Shown: positions 35,566 through 43,307, numbered from the stretch's first letter. The stretch: DNA of 64,000 nucleotides from Alcaligenes faecalis (GCF_002443155.1 NZ_CP023667.1:2046001-2110000), one strand, 5' to 3'. Notes: generated by a model from the sequence alone, not told the origin. A program made the numbers and translations.

Positions 35566-35858
35566 GATTGCTCCTTTGCGAGACTTGAGAGTCATCGCCG
35601 GAGCACTCTTACATGCACCGGCAATGGCGGCCAGGAGGTTAAGAGCCCGTGCAAAGCCGGGTGGACTTCTTTCCCTTTCGGGTCTTGTATCCGTCGCCCT
35701 CCCGGCCATTGATCTGTATGGCGCGGGCGCAAAAAAACCGCGTATCTATCGGGAGCGGATGCCGCTTTGCACTGGAGCTCTTACCCTCCATCCCTTCCGG
35801 GACGAGTTAAGTGTACCCCTAGGTAAACGGCTTCGCAACGCCCCCGCCAACAATCAAG
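35566..35858 (-). ncRNA. structured leader of the antirepressor (c4-like candidate)
   Basis: 293 bases without a supported coding frame of their own. On the minus-strand transcript, an upstream segment (35774-35789) and a segment near the antirepressor start (35600-35616) can each pair with the same middle segment (35634-35648). The first pairing covers about 13 of 15 positions. Mutually exclusive pairings in front of an antirepressor gene recall the c4 antisense-RNA control of phages P1 and P7. This is inferred from sequence complementarity only. Confidence 0.4.
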
Positions 35859-36251
35859 CTACATGCCTTGTGCTGCCGCCCGCTGTTGAGCTACTGATGC
35901 ACCTGGTGGCACGAATCCCATCTGAAACGCCAGTTGCTTGGTGGCGAACTCCAGCCGGAAGTAATAAAGCGCCCTGGAGATACTCAGCCGCTCCAGCTTC
36001 TCCTTGATAGCCCCCGGTCGGACGTAATGCATAGACAGGATTGCCCGATATTCCGGGTGTATAGCATTTACCTCCGCGTCCAAGCGCTCCACTTCTTTAT
36101 CCGAGACAAACTCCGATGGGTCCATGTGAGTGCCTCCGTCTACACGCATGACCATGAAAGCCGCTTTCTTCGGATAACCCAATACACTCCGGTTCTCCCC
36201 ACGCTTCCAGCGCCCCCACTCACCCAGCAAGATTTCAATCTGCGATTTCAT
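35859..36251 (-). CDS. Q-type antitermination protein
   Basis: 130 residues. The N-terminal ILLGEWGRWKRGENRSVLGY and the later HPEYRAILSMHYVRPGAIKE match the Phage_antitermQ pattern (a W-G-x-W start and an I..HY helix). A helix-turn-helix-like C terminus follows. It would let RNA polymerase read through terminators into the late genes. It overlaps rusA by 4 bases, which is the usual order in lambdoid phages. Confidence 0.72.
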   Translation of the reverse strand: MKSQIEILLGEWGRWKRGENRSVLGYPKKAAFMVMRVDGGTHMDPSEFVSDKEVERLDAEVNAIHPEYRAILSMHYVRPGAIKEKLERLSISRALYYFRLEFATKQLAFQMGFVPPGASVAQQRAAAQGM

Positions 36252-36628
36252 ACTTCCCCCACTTCAATCTTCAGATACCCGCGCTTGGCTGGGTCCAATC
36301 CATCATCAACAATCAGCGGTCGAAACCGTTTGTCATCCACCTCAAGGGCTTTGGCGATGCCGTCAATCTGCGGCTTGATGCAGGCCAGCAGGTTGTCCAG
36401 GTCGCGCCCCCTGCGATCCGGAGACATGAAAGTCACTTTCACTGGGATGCGATCCCCGCCGATGAAGCGCCGCCGACCAAGCTCTACGACTGCCGCCACA
36501 CGTCCATCGCGCCTTGCCTGCTCCTTGGCTGACTGGACCCCACCCCAGTGCCGCCCGTTCTTGCGATTGGGCATTAGCCGCATATCAGGCCAGGGCAGCA
36601 CCAGAGTTAATGCGGTTGCCTCGGTCAT
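36248..36628 (-). CDS. rusA: RusA-type Holliday junction resolvase
   Basis: 126 residues. PWPDMRLMPNRKNGRHWGG at the N terminus and RRGRDLDNLLACIKPQIDGI near 76-95 contain the basic and acidic residues of the RusA active site (Asp in RDLDN and the conserved Asp of QIDG, Lys of IKP). The enzyme resolves branched DNA during phage replication and recombination. 4-base overlaps with both neighbours. Confidence 0.93.
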   Translation of the reverse strand: MTEATALTLVLPWPDMRLMPNRKNGRHWGGVQSAKEQARRDGRVAAVVELGRRRFIGGDRIPVKVTFMSPDRRGRDLDNLLACIKPQIDGIAKALEVDDKRFRPLIVDDGLDPAKRGYLKIEVGEV

Positions 36629-37332
36629 GCCTGGTCTCCTACTGCTGCCTGAGCCATGCGTACGATGGCGGGTGTGCGTCCTTTCGGATTACCCATGATT
36701 TCTTTAGCCCATGCCTTGTGGTCTTTACCTTTACGGCTGATGGCTTTCTGCGCCATTTCACGCATGGCCTTTGTTCCCTGTTCGCTTTGAGCCACGCTTG
36801 ATGGCGCTGGCAGTGCTGGCGCTGGGTCTGGAATATCGGGCCACGCCCCCAGGGCCAGCTGGGCATGGAGTGCTTTCTTCCAGCGCCCTTCCATCTGCTG
36901 GTAGGCTTGGTTCAGCAACTCAAACCGACCCACAGCTACCGCAGCATGAAAGATCGCAGGGTGTGACCACTCACCACGCTCACCTCGCTCTCGGGCTTGC
37001 ATGCCCCGCACTGCTTCAAAGAACGCCACATCCGGCTCCAGGTAGGGACGGCAGGCCCGCAAGAACTCGGTCAGGCTTGGTGGCCAGTCGTACATGCGTC
37101 GGCTGTTCTGGATTCCCAGGGCAACATCCACCGGCACAATGCCCTCTTCATCGAATGCCTCGGCCCAGGCTTGTTCCCAGTTCGACATGGCTGCCTCGCC
37201 CACAAAGTTGGATTTCCACTTGCCGGGGTACAGGCCATCCATCCGGGCGTACAGGTGTTCCATCAGCGTTTTGCCATCCAGCTTGGGTACTGGCTTCAAC
37301 CAGGCGCTCTCGCGCTCAAACGTCGACAACAT
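36625..37332 (-). CDS. replication protein P-like helicase loader
   Basis: About 235 residues from the ATG at 37332, which has a near-perfect AAGGAGGT site; a longer frame to 37407 lacks one. Contains LYARMDGLYPGKWKSNF and ALGIQNSRRMYDWPPSLTEF (the WPPSL.EF motif is typical of lambda-P-like loaders). It follows the O-like gene with a 17-base overlap. Expected role: delivering host DnaB to the phage origin. Confidence 0.82.
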   Translation of the reverse strand: MLSTFERESAWLKPVPKLDGKTLMEHLYARMDGLYPGKWKSNFVGEAAMSNWEQAWAEAFDEEGIVPVDVALGIQNSRRMYDWPPSLTEFLRACRPYLEPDVAFFEAVRGMQARERGERGEWSHPAIFHAAVAVGRFELLNQAYQQMEGRWKKALHAQLALGAWPDIPDPAPALPAPSSVAQSEQGTKAMREMAQKAISRKGKDHKAWAKEIMGNPKGRTPAIVRMAQAAVGDQA

Positions 37333-38194
37333 CGCCACCTCCTTGGCTTTCCGCTTGTCGTTTGCGTCGTCGCTCTTCGATGTACGCATTCGGATCAAAC
37401 TTTCCACTCCGAGCCACTGGCCCGCCCCCTGGCTGGTCCTGCGACATTCCCCGCGTTAGCCAGTCGGCTTTCCCTCCCCGCCATCCGCGCAGCATGCACT
37501 CGGCCAGAAAGTCATCAACGCTGAACCCAGCAGCCTGGGCTTTATGTGCTTCCGCCCCCAAGCGGTTTGCAGCGGTCTGGGTCAGCGGTGCTTTGATCGC
37601 TTTGCGGTGCTGCAGGTAATCGGCCCAGACTTCTGGCGATGGGTTTACAGGCCAGTGCTCAAAGCTGAACGAAGGCGAGTTTTCTTTTTTGGTATTTTTT
37701 TCTTCTGTAGTCTCTGTAGTAATCTCTGTCTTTATTAACGAACTGCGCTTTGGGTGGTTCGGGGATGGCGCTTTGGGGGTTTCGGTATTTGCGCTTTCGC
37801 TATTCCCGAATTGCGTTTCCGCGTTTCGGGAATCGACGTTTTGTCGTTCGGGGTTTTCGACTTCACCCGCCCCCGCAATCAGTCGATCAAAGGCATCACG
37901 GTCCAGCTTGAAGTACAGCTTGTGCTCAATACGCTTGTGGGTCTCGGTGATAAGCCCGCGGTCGCGCAACTGGCGACGTGCCGTGGTCTGCTCGCGAACG
38001 GACAAGCCTGTTTCTGCCTCCCATTGTTCTGCGGTCTTGTACACACCCAGCTCGGCATCCTCCATGCGTTCGTCCCAGTAGATGAGCTGAGACAGGAAGA
38101 TGGCTGCGTTAACGCCCCCTACCATTCGTGCCAAGGCGGGGTGATAGGCTATCGGACGCCCTATCGTGCGCATCAGGTCGGATGCACTTAGCAT
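37316..38194 (-). CDS. replication initiator O-like protein
   Basis: 292 residues. The N-terminal winged-helix part (about 1-105) includes IGRPIAYHPALARMVGGVNA and VYKTAEQWEAETGLSVREQT, the family pattern of phage O-type initiators. The middle (about 110-170) is low complexity, because the DNA there carries the origin iterons and an AT-rich run. The C-terminal part (about 180-260) would bind the P-like loader. Confidence 0.84.
   Translation of the reverse strand: MLSASDLMRTIGRPIAYHPALARMVGGVNAAIFLSQLIYWDERMEDAELGVYKTAEQWEAETGLSVREQTTARRQLRDRGLITETHKRIEHKLYFKLDRDAFDRLIAGAGEVENPERQNVDSRNAETQFGNSESANTETPKAPSPNHPKRSSLIKTEITTETTEEKNTKKENSPSFSFEHWPVNPSPEVWADYLQHRKAIKAPLTQTAANRLGAEAHKAQAAGFSVDDFLAECMLRGWRGGKADWLTRGMSQDQPGGGPVARSGKFDPNAYIEERRRKRQAESQGGGDVVDV
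37680..37857. other. phage replication origin: five iterons and an AT-rich tract
   Basis: Inside the O-like gene, five related units start at 37745, 37768, 37791, 37813 and 37835 (22-23 bp apart) with a shared GCGCTTT...TTCGGG pattern. Directly beside them (37680-37741) is an AT- and pyrimidine-rich run. This is the arrangement of lambda ori, where O protein binds iterons in its own gene. Confidence 0.7.
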
Positions 38195-38712
38195 GTCACC
38201 TGCCTCCTCAAATACGCCCCTACGAACGTCTCTACGTCGCGGTCGGCTTGCTCAGGCCATTGGCCCAAGCGTTTCAATTCATCGCGTGTGTTCTGCAGCC
38301 AAGTAAGCTGCAATCCCACGGCTGTGTCTTTGTCGTAGATGCCGCCTTGGTCATGGAGTCCATGGCAACCCCGACGCAGGAAGCCATCAGCGCAGAGCGG
38401 AAAAACCAAAGCGTCTGAGACCTTTAGGCCCAAGCCTTTACCGAACTCAACCCCATTCATGTGCGCTGCTTGTGAGCGCTTCTCTAGGCCACAATTGGCG
38501 CAGGGTAATGCCGCTACATTCTTTAAATGCTGCTCAGAGCGGAATACAGCCGGCAGTTTTGGCTGGTGCTTGAAAAGGGTTCCCACCAGCTTGGCTACGA
38601 CCATGGGCATGCTCGGGCCCTTCTTTTCCTTTGGCTTGGCTTTGAAGGCGCTGCGCTTAAGTGCCTGGCGACGCTGCAGCTGTGTGCGCTGTGGCCATTC
38701 TGTTTTCTTCAT
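38188..38712 (-). CDS. zinc-binding HNH-like phage protein
   Basis: 174 residues. The N terminus is very basic (about 1-35). The zinc-ligand-like set is CANCG (about 72-76), AAHMNG, CADGFLRRGCHGLHDQGG (about 107-124), as found in DUF968/HNH-type phage nucleases or recombination proteins. It lies upstream of the O-like gene, overlapping by 7 bases. A nuclease role is likely but not shown. Confidence 0.65.
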   Translation of the reverse strand: MKKTEWPQRTQLQRRQALKRSAFKAKPKEKKGPSMPMVVAKLVGTLFKHQPKLPAVFRSEQHLKNVAALPCANCGLEKRSQAAHMNGVEFGKGLGLKVSDALVFPLCADGFLRRGCHGLHDQGGIYDKDTAVGLQLTWLQNTRDELKRLGQWPEQADRDVETFVGAYLRRQVTC

Positions 38713-38969
38713 CGCAACTGGTCCTTCAAAGAGGTCGGCAGCGTGAAGAACAGGCCCATGCCGTCAAGGGTGCGCACGAAGTGCTGTGGGTTCACCATCG
38801 CCAGGCTATCCGTGCCGAACTCTGCGTAGAGCCGGTCTTTGATCTGCTGCTGGCGCTCATGTGGCTCTTGGTCGAAAGCGACTTTCAGGATTTTGCATAC
38901 CTGGGGGTTGTTGAACCAGCCCAGCTTGTACAGGTCGGTGTAGTAGGTGCCGTAGGGTGCTTTGGTCAT
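38709..38969 (-). CDS. small early phage protein, unknown
   Basis: 86 residues from the ATG at 38969, chosen for its AAGGAGGT site. Sequence MTKAPYGTYYTDLYKLGWFN then helices rich in Gln/Glu. Overlaps both neighbours by 4 bases in the leftward early operon. Family not recognised; length and position suggest a regulatory or replication accessory role. Confidence 0.65.
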   Translation of the reverse strand: MTKAPYGTYYTDLYKLGWFNNPQVCKILKVAFDQEPHERQQQIKDRLYAEFGTDSLAMVNPQHFVRTLDGMGLFFTLPTSLKDQLR

Positions 38970-39487
38970 GCGGAGACCTCCTTGCGGTGCCAGCGGGTCA
39001 CGTTGCGGATGATGCGGAAACACAGCACGATCAAATCACGGGCCTTTGCCACCACCATCTCGCGCTCTTCGGTGGTCACTCTGCCGTCCGCTGTCGTGCC
39101 AGTGATTGCGCTGCACATCTGCCCCAGCTCAGCAGCTGCTTTAAGTGCCTTTTCATTCAGGGCGCCGGCCTCGTCGACGAAGCCGCCTTCAGGCTCAGGA
39201 GGCATTTCAACCACGCTCAAACCACCCTGCTGAGCAGCAGCAATGAGCCAGTCCCGTGCGCTTTCCCGGCAATCGGCCAGTTCTTCCAACCACTCGGTGA
39301 GCAGAAACGCTATGTCCAGATCCAATTGCTCTCCGCCCGTCAGCTTTCGGCGCAGGGACTCTGGGTGGATGGTTACGGCGCGACGGTCAGAGAGAAACAC
39401 GGCAGCCGCGCCAACGCCGCCTGGGGCCTGACGGACGGCACTGTAGAGCGCGTCTCGCCAGTTCAAGGAAGAAAAACGTCTTGTCAT
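38966..39487 (-). CDS. CII-like phage regulatory protein
   Basis: 173 residues. DALYSAVRQAPGGVGAAAVF, then HPESLRRKLTGGEQLDLDIA, resembles the Phage_CP76/CII regulators, which use an N-terminal helix-turn-helix and act on the lysis-lysogeny decision. The C-terminal part (about 115-170) is helical. It lies downstream of Cro on the same strand, where CII is found in lambda. Confidence 0.6.
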   Translation of the reverse strand: MTRRFSSLNWRDALYSAVRQAPGGVGAAAVFLSDRRAVTIHPESLRRKLTGGEQLDLDIAFLLTEWLEELADCRESARDWLIAAAQQGGLSVVEMPPEPEGGFVDEAGALNEKALKAAAELGQMCSAITGTTADGRVTTEEREMVVAKARDLIVLCFRIIRNVTRWHRKEVSA

Positions 39488-39590
39488 TGGGCTGAACTCC
39501 TGTGTATTTCAGCGTTTCGCCCACCCCTGACAATCGCTACAGTAAAAGTGTGAAAAGTACGTAGTGATTAATCAGGGACGGGAACTACAA

Positions 39591-39794
39591 ATGGAAAAAA
39601 TCGGTCGTGAAACTGAAAATGCGGGGATGGATAAAAAAGAACTCCCCCGCTTTGAAGTCATTGATAGAGCTACTGAGCTGGCCTATGCGGCTTTCAGATG
39701 CCCTACCGATGACCACATCACCGGCATATACGACCGGCTTGTTTGGAATGAACGGCATGGCCTGGGTGAGCTCGGGGCCATTACCGTTCATTGA
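39591..39794 (+). CDS. small phage protein, unknown (plus strand)
   Basis: 67 residues from ATG 39591; a GTG at 39564 is also in frame. The C-terminal part RATELAYAAFRCPTDDHITG then IYDRLVWNERHGLG looks like a folded helical protein rather than chance coding. An overlapping minus-strand frame (39585-39803) is judged to be its shadow. It lies opposite to the flanking leftward genes. Confidence 0.45.
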   Translation: MEKIGRETENAGMDKKELPRFEVIDRATELAYAAFRCPTDDHITGIYDRLVWNERHGLGELGAITVH

Positions 39795-39862
39795 GGTGGT
39801 CAATCCCGATCAGCTATGCTTAGAGATGCAAGTAACTAAACTTTTCTTAAAAGGGACTGACC

Positions 39863-40084
39863 ATGAAATTGCAACTAGCGACTCTTTCTATTAACGAGCT
39901 CGATGAAGAGACTTTCTTCGTTAACGCCAGGGTGGAAATCGTCGTACCTCAAGAAATCAGCGCTGCCGGATTTATTGAGCTAAGTCTTGACCTGGACCGC
40001 GAAACACTCGGGAAGATGACCTTTAACGAGATCTCCGATTTGGCGGAGCAACAAGCGCTGGCCGCTGTAGCAGCTTCGAAATAG
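39863..40084 (+). CDS. small phage protein, unknown (plus strand)
   Basis: 73 residues, acidic, with alternating strand-like segments (ATLSINELDEETFFVNARVE) and a C-terminal helix ending AAVAASK. An AAAAGGGA site lies upstream. Its last 60 bases overlap a minus-strand frame that continues from cro; both could be genes. Confidence 0.45.
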   Translation: MKLQLATLSINELDEETFFVNARVEIVVPQEISAAGFIELSLDLDRETLGKMTFNEISDLAEQQALAAVAASK

Positions 40085-40214
40085 CGCCACTTGGGCGAAG
40101 CTCATTCAGCACTACAGCGCGGGCTGACTTATCTACGCCCCCGTTGTCTCCCCATTGGGTTAGTGCCGGACGGATCAGCCAGAGCACCAGGCGGGCGTAC
40201 AGACGTTTAAGCAT
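40023..40214 (-). CDS. small basic protein after cro
   Basis: 63 residues beginning MLKRLYARLVLWLIRPALTQ, an amphipathic or membrane-associated helix. The start overlaps the end of the cro-like gene by 8 bases, as expected for the next gene of the leftward operon. Function unknown. Confidence 0.45.
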   Translation of the reverse strand: MLKRLYARLVLWLIRPALTQWGDNGGVDKSARAVVLNELRPSGAISKLLQRPALVAPPNRRSR

Positions 40215-40512
40215 GTGCGCCCCCTTTTGTAATGCAGTCAGGGGGACCGATGGGGATGCGGTCGTCAGGTTTGGGGTCGGGGGTGTTGGGCATGTGGGGT
40301 TCCTTTAGTTCAGGCCAAATATCTCCGCGAAGCTCCTCACGCCGTACACGCCCCCCAGACTCAATATCAAGTCGTCGGGCGAGACCGCCATCCAATCGAT
40401 GCCCCCGTGAGATAGCCTTCCTGAGATATCCCAGCGTGGTGCCACACCTCTCGGCATAAGCAGCTTGGGTGGGTCGGTCTAGGCCGTTCAGATAGGTGCG
40501 AAGAGTTTCCAT
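40207..40512 (-). CDS. Cro-like repressor (YdaS-type HTH)
   Basis: 101 residues. METLRTYLNGLDRPTQAAYA then ERCGTTLGYLRKAISRGHRL is the helix-turn-helix pattern of YdaS/Cro-type phage repressors. A Pro/Asp-rich tail follows. It is divergent from CI across the operator region and would switch off CI synthesis early in lytic growth. Confidence 0.82.
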   Translation of the reverse strand: METLRTYLNGLDRPTQAAYAERCGTTLGYLRKAISRGHRLDGGLARRLDIESGGRVRREELRGDIWPELKEPHMPNTPDPKPDDRIPIGPPDCITKGGAHA

Positions 40513-40518
40513 GCACAA

Positions 40519-40575
40519 ATCTTACCTATAGGTAATTAATTTATCAATACCCATAGGTCATTTACTCGCAGGTAA
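40519..40575. promoter_or_regulatory. CI/Cro operators and the leftward early promoter
   Basis: Three 14-bp operator-like sites: a perfect palindrome TTACCTATAGGTAA (40522-40535) and two variants (40547-40560 and 40562-40575). The leftward promoter has -35 TTGATA (40542-40547, minus strand) and -10 TAAGAT (40519-40524) with 17 bp between, so site 1 overlaps the promoter core. A weaker rightward promoter for CI may use TAATAA near 40573. Confidence 0.82.
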
Positions 40576-40595
40576 TAATTAGTTGAAATCTGCCC

Positions 40596-41288
40596 ATGGA
40601 TAAATTTGAACAACGTCGTCAAGCATTGCTCGCGCTACGTGCGCAGCTAGGGCATGGAGCCATCTCACAGATCGCTTCACGAATTGACGTTGACCCCAGC
40701 TACGTTTCTCGCATGCTTTACCCTGAAGGCAAGGCGGGCCAAAAGCGTATTGGCGAGGATAATGTTGAGCGACTGAATGCCGCTTTTCCTGGCTGGCTTG
40801 ATGCTGAAACCGGGGAACTGACAACCGCGGTCAGCAGCGCACCGCCCCCTGGTTACGTAAGGCTGGAACACCTCTCCCCCACCCCCTCTATGGGGCGTGG
40901 CCGGGAACTGGACGCCCCCGTACAACTAGTTCAGCACTTGGATGTGCTCGAACAATGGGTGCGTGAGAAAGTCGGTAGTGTGAACCCGTCCCGCATCAAG
41001 GTATTGACTGGCAGCGGAAACAGCATGTCGCCCACCATCAATGATGGAGATTTGGTGTTTGTGGATGTGGAGTGCCGCAGCATCGAAGCAGCTGGTATCT
41101 ACGTGCTTGATGTCGCTGGTCGGTTGATACTCAAGAAAGCAATGATTCTAAGCAATGGGATGCTGATCATCCGCAGTGACAACGTTGATGAGTACCCAGA
41201 TGAAGAGCGCTACGATCTGCGCCATATTGCTGAGGCTATCACTGTGTGCGGTAGGGTTATGGCCTGGTGGAGCCTGAGGAAAGGTTGA
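40596..41288 (+). CDS. cI: CI repressor, S24 family
   Basis: 230 residues. The N-terminal part (about 1-75) contains the helix-turn-helix ISQIASRIDVDPSYVSRMLY. The C-terminal part (about 130-225) is a LexA-type S24 peptidase/oligomerisation domain with the Ser143 nucleophile in SGNSMSPT and the Lys general base in LILKKAM (about 180-181). RecA-stimulated self-cleavage would link induction to DNA damage. Only a weak ribosome site precedes the ATG, in keeping with low expression. A terminator follows the gene. Confidence 0.92.
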   Translation: MDKFEQRRQALLALRAQLGHGAISQIASRIDVDPSYVSRMLYPEGKAGQKRIGEDNVERLNAAFPGWLDAETGELTTAVSSAPPPGYVRLEHLSPTPSMGRGRELDAPVQLVQHLDVLEQWVREKVGSVNPSRIKVLTGSGNSMSPTINDGDLVFVDVECRSIEAAGIYVLDVAGRLILKKAMILSNGMLIIRSDNVDEYPDEERYDLRHIAEAITVCGRVMAWWSLRKG

Positions 41289-41356
41289 ATATGACAGATA
41301 TCGAATTGCCCCAGCCCAGGGAGGCTGTACGTAAGAAGGACTGAGCAGGAAGAGAC

Positions 41357-41383
41357 AAGGAGCCGTTTGGCTCCTTATTTTTT
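41357..41383 (+). terminator. intrinsic terminator after cI
   Basis: An 8-bp AAGGAGCC/GGCTCCTT stem with a GTTT loop and an ATTTTTT tail. Confidence 0.9.
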
Positions 41384-41509
41384 AGAAATGAACAAAGCTG
41401 CTACAAGTAGTCGTTATTAGGAGACAAATCATGCAGCTTAGACGAACTGCTGGAGGGCTCGAAAATTGAAACAGACATGTAAATTGAAATTTATATCGAA
41501 TTTGCTATA

Positions 41510-41926
41510 ATGATTGGGTTCCGTCTCGAAGGCACCTCTAAAGCTGACTTAAGTGGATACGTTCTAACGGACCCACTTGTTGTCACGAGGTTTACAGCGT
41601 TCCTTGAACAGGCTAAATGCGACCCTGATTTACTGACAAAACTATCAACACATTCATATGACGATGCGGACATTAATGTGAAGAAGTGGATTGCTCAGCA
41701 CAATCAGGGCCGAGCCATTTGGCGCCTTAAGTTTTTTTGCTTTAAAGCAAGATATCCTGACTATCGGATTTTTTACTGCATCGACTCACCGTCAAAGCGA
41801 AAAACAACTGTGTGCATTCTAGGCATCAAAAGACGAGAAGACATTGACTATGACAATGAACAGCATCCTACAAGTCGCGACATCATCGGTGCTTTTAATC
41901 GGTGCTGCTCCCGCATATACATGTGA
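41510..41926 (+). CDS. RelE/ParE-type toxin
   Basis: 138 residues. Basic core AIWRLKFFCFKARYPDYRIF then YCIDSPSKRKTTVCILGIKR, and the C-terminal DYDNEQHPTSRDII; this matches RelE-superfamily toxins of HigB type, which cleave mRNA on the ribosome. A strong promoter (-35 TTGAAA 41484-41489, -10 TATAAT 41506-41511, 16 bp apart) overlaps the start codon, so either the message is leaderless or a downstream non-ATG start is used. Two AAATTGAAA repeats upstream may be an operator. Overlaps its partner gene by about 80 bases. Confidence 0.7.
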   Translation: MIGFRLEGTSKADLSGYVLTDPLVVTRFTAFLEQAKCDPDLLTKLSTHSYDDADINVKKWIAQHNQGRAIWRLKFFCFKARYPDYRIFYCIDSPSKRKTTVCILGIKRREDIDYDNEQHPTSRDIIGAFNRCCSRIYM

Positions 41927-42338
41927 GCACGTCAGTCCGGATCCCCAGTTCCATTTCGGAAGTCTGGTATTCGATGTTGGCGGAAACGGTCAAGCAGAGC
42001 TGGGGGTCGACTCAAGCGCAACTGACGCCTTGGATTTTCTGAATGGACTAATCAAACAGCACGGCCTTGAATCGGAGATGCCCGCAGCCAGGAAATGGGT
42101 GGCAGAAGAGTTCTACCCAGGCGAGCAAACCCTCAGCTCCTTACGGCTAAATCGTGGCTTCACGCAACTGGAACTAGCTAATAAAATTGGGGTTCCGCAA
42201 TCCACTATCGCTAGAATTGAAACCGGTAACAACACACCTTCTGTCGAAAGGGCGGGTGAGATCGCGCATGCACTAGGAGTGAGTCTGGATGAATACTATG
42301 CAGCTTTCAAAGTCTCACGACAAGGCAAAAGTGTATGA
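41850..42338 (+). CDS. HTH antitoxin (XRE/HigA-like)
   Basis: About 162 residues from ATG 41850; a TTG at 41844 or the ATG at 41856 is possible. The C-terminal 65 residues are a clear XRE helix-turn-helix: LSSLRLNRGFTQLELANKIG followed by VPQSTIARIETGNNTPS. The long N-terminal part (about 95 residues) is not typical of HigA and may neutralise the toxin. It overlaps the toxin gene and the following DUF6941-like gene, so the three form one operon. Confidence 0.72.
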   Translation: MTMNSILQVATSSVLLIGAAPAYTCEHVSPDPQFHFGSLVFDVGGNGQAELGVDSSATDALDFLNGLIKQHGLESEMPAARKWVAEEFYPGEQTLSSLRLNRGFTQLELANKIGVPQSTIARIETGNNTPSVERAGEIAHALGVSLDEYYAAFKVSRQGKSV

Positions 42339-42793
42339 TTAATAACGCATTAGCTACCGCCTACTTTGCCGAAGGCATCCGAAGGGAAGTGTCGGGCCAG
42401 CATACTATCGTTGGTATTTACGACGATATATCCGAATTTACAAAGCTTCCAATCAAACTGTCGAAGTTAAGCATTATTGTGACTCTCTCAACCTTAGTTG
42501 AACGCCCGTTTCGACCTATGATGGTGCGCGTGAGATTCCGCGAGGGGGAGACTTTATTTAGCGATAAGATTCCTGAAGAGTTGCGCTCCCATCAGCAAGA
42601 AGCAATAGATAATACGTCCAAAGACTCAGCTTGGATCTACCTTAAGGTGGTAATCAATCTGGAAGACGTTGAGGCGACCGAAGGCAGCAGGCTAGTAGTT
42701 GAATTCGAGGACGAACAGGGAGATATCGCCCGTTCGAACGCCCTAACCTTCAAGTCCCACTCAAAAGCTGTTACAGAGTTTGGAGAGCAGTAG
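42335..42793 (+). CDS. DUF6941-like third gene of the toxin-antitoxin operon
   Basis: 152 residues, mostly beta. ALATAYFAEGIRREVSGQHT then IVGIYDDISEF resembles the DUF6941 family of mobile-element proteins with no known activity. It overlaps the antitoxin gene by 4 bases and is followed by a terminator, which makes it part of the same transcript. It might be an accessory factor of the toxin pair. Confidence 0.58.
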   Translation: MINNALATAYFAEGIRREVSGQHTIVGIYDDISEFTKLPIKLSKLSIIVTLSTLVERPFRPMMVRVRFREGETLFSDKIPEELRSHQQEAIDNTSKDSAWIYLKVVINLEDVEATEGSRLVVEFEDEQGDIARSNALTFKSHSKAVTEFGEQ

Positions 42794-42829
42794 TAGCCAC
42801 AAAATGTCTACTCTTCCTGCCCTGGCACT

Positions 42830-42852
42830 AAAGCCCCTCCCGGGGCTTTCTT
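42830..42852 (+). terminator. terminator of the toxin-antitoxin operon
   Basis: AAAGCCCC/GGGGCTTT, 8-bp stem with a short C-rich loop, followed by CTT. The same stem-loop is repeated at 43285-43306. Confidence 0.85.
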
Positions 42853-42950
42853 GTTAGGCGTACAGACCAGGCCCTGGCGCCCATAGGTCCCAGGAAACGT
42901 TACAAAGCACTTCTATGCTTAAGTGGGCGCAAAGCCCATACTGGTACAAT

Positions 42951-43306
42951 AAGGCCGGTGTCATTTAAAGATAGCAATCTCGCTATCGCACTACCCTTCA
43001 AATTCCACGCCACACCATTGCTTAGGAAAACCTCTATTTCCAGGCTGCAGCGGTAATTTGAAGTCATACATAAGGTATTACTATCTACGAAAAACTTAAC
43101 CAGGCTAGTCGCAGCCCACTACACACTTCTCCGTTGCGCGAGCCCGCTCGCCGAACAGTCGAAAGCCATCAAACCTATACAAAACAAGTGGTGTCGACCC
43201 GGCAAAAACTTATCCGACAGCTAAAAGACCGATTCCCCGGCCTTCCGTTCTGATACGTCAGCTCACGTAACGAGCCTATACGACAAAGCCCCTCCCGGGG
43301 CTTTTT
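42951..43306 (+). ncRNA. candidate structured RNA between duplicate terminators
   Basis: No coding frame of note on either strand. A possible -10 TACAAT lies at 42945-42950 and an intrinsic terminator at the end (43285-43306). Structures visible by eye: hairpin GATAGC/GCTATC (42970-42987); a 9-bp long-range stem CTTCAAATT/AATTTGAAG (42996-43004 with 43055-43063) that encloses a GGAAA/TTTCC hairpin (43025-43041); and GCGAG/CTCGC near 43136-43150. The length would be about 350 nt. It fits no RNA class I know. No -35 box was identified. Confidence 0.42.
43285..43306. terminator. terminator, second copy
   Basis: The same AAAGCCCC/GGGGCTTT stem as at 42830, followed by TTTTTGTT on the plus strand. 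It can also close the minus-strand gene that ends at 43308. Confidence 0.85.
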
Positions 43307-43307
43307 G

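Noticed and set aside
39585..39803. Minus-strand 72-codon frame opposite the small plus-strand gene at 39591
   Set aside because: The plus-strand product has better protein character; only one of the two is likely real.
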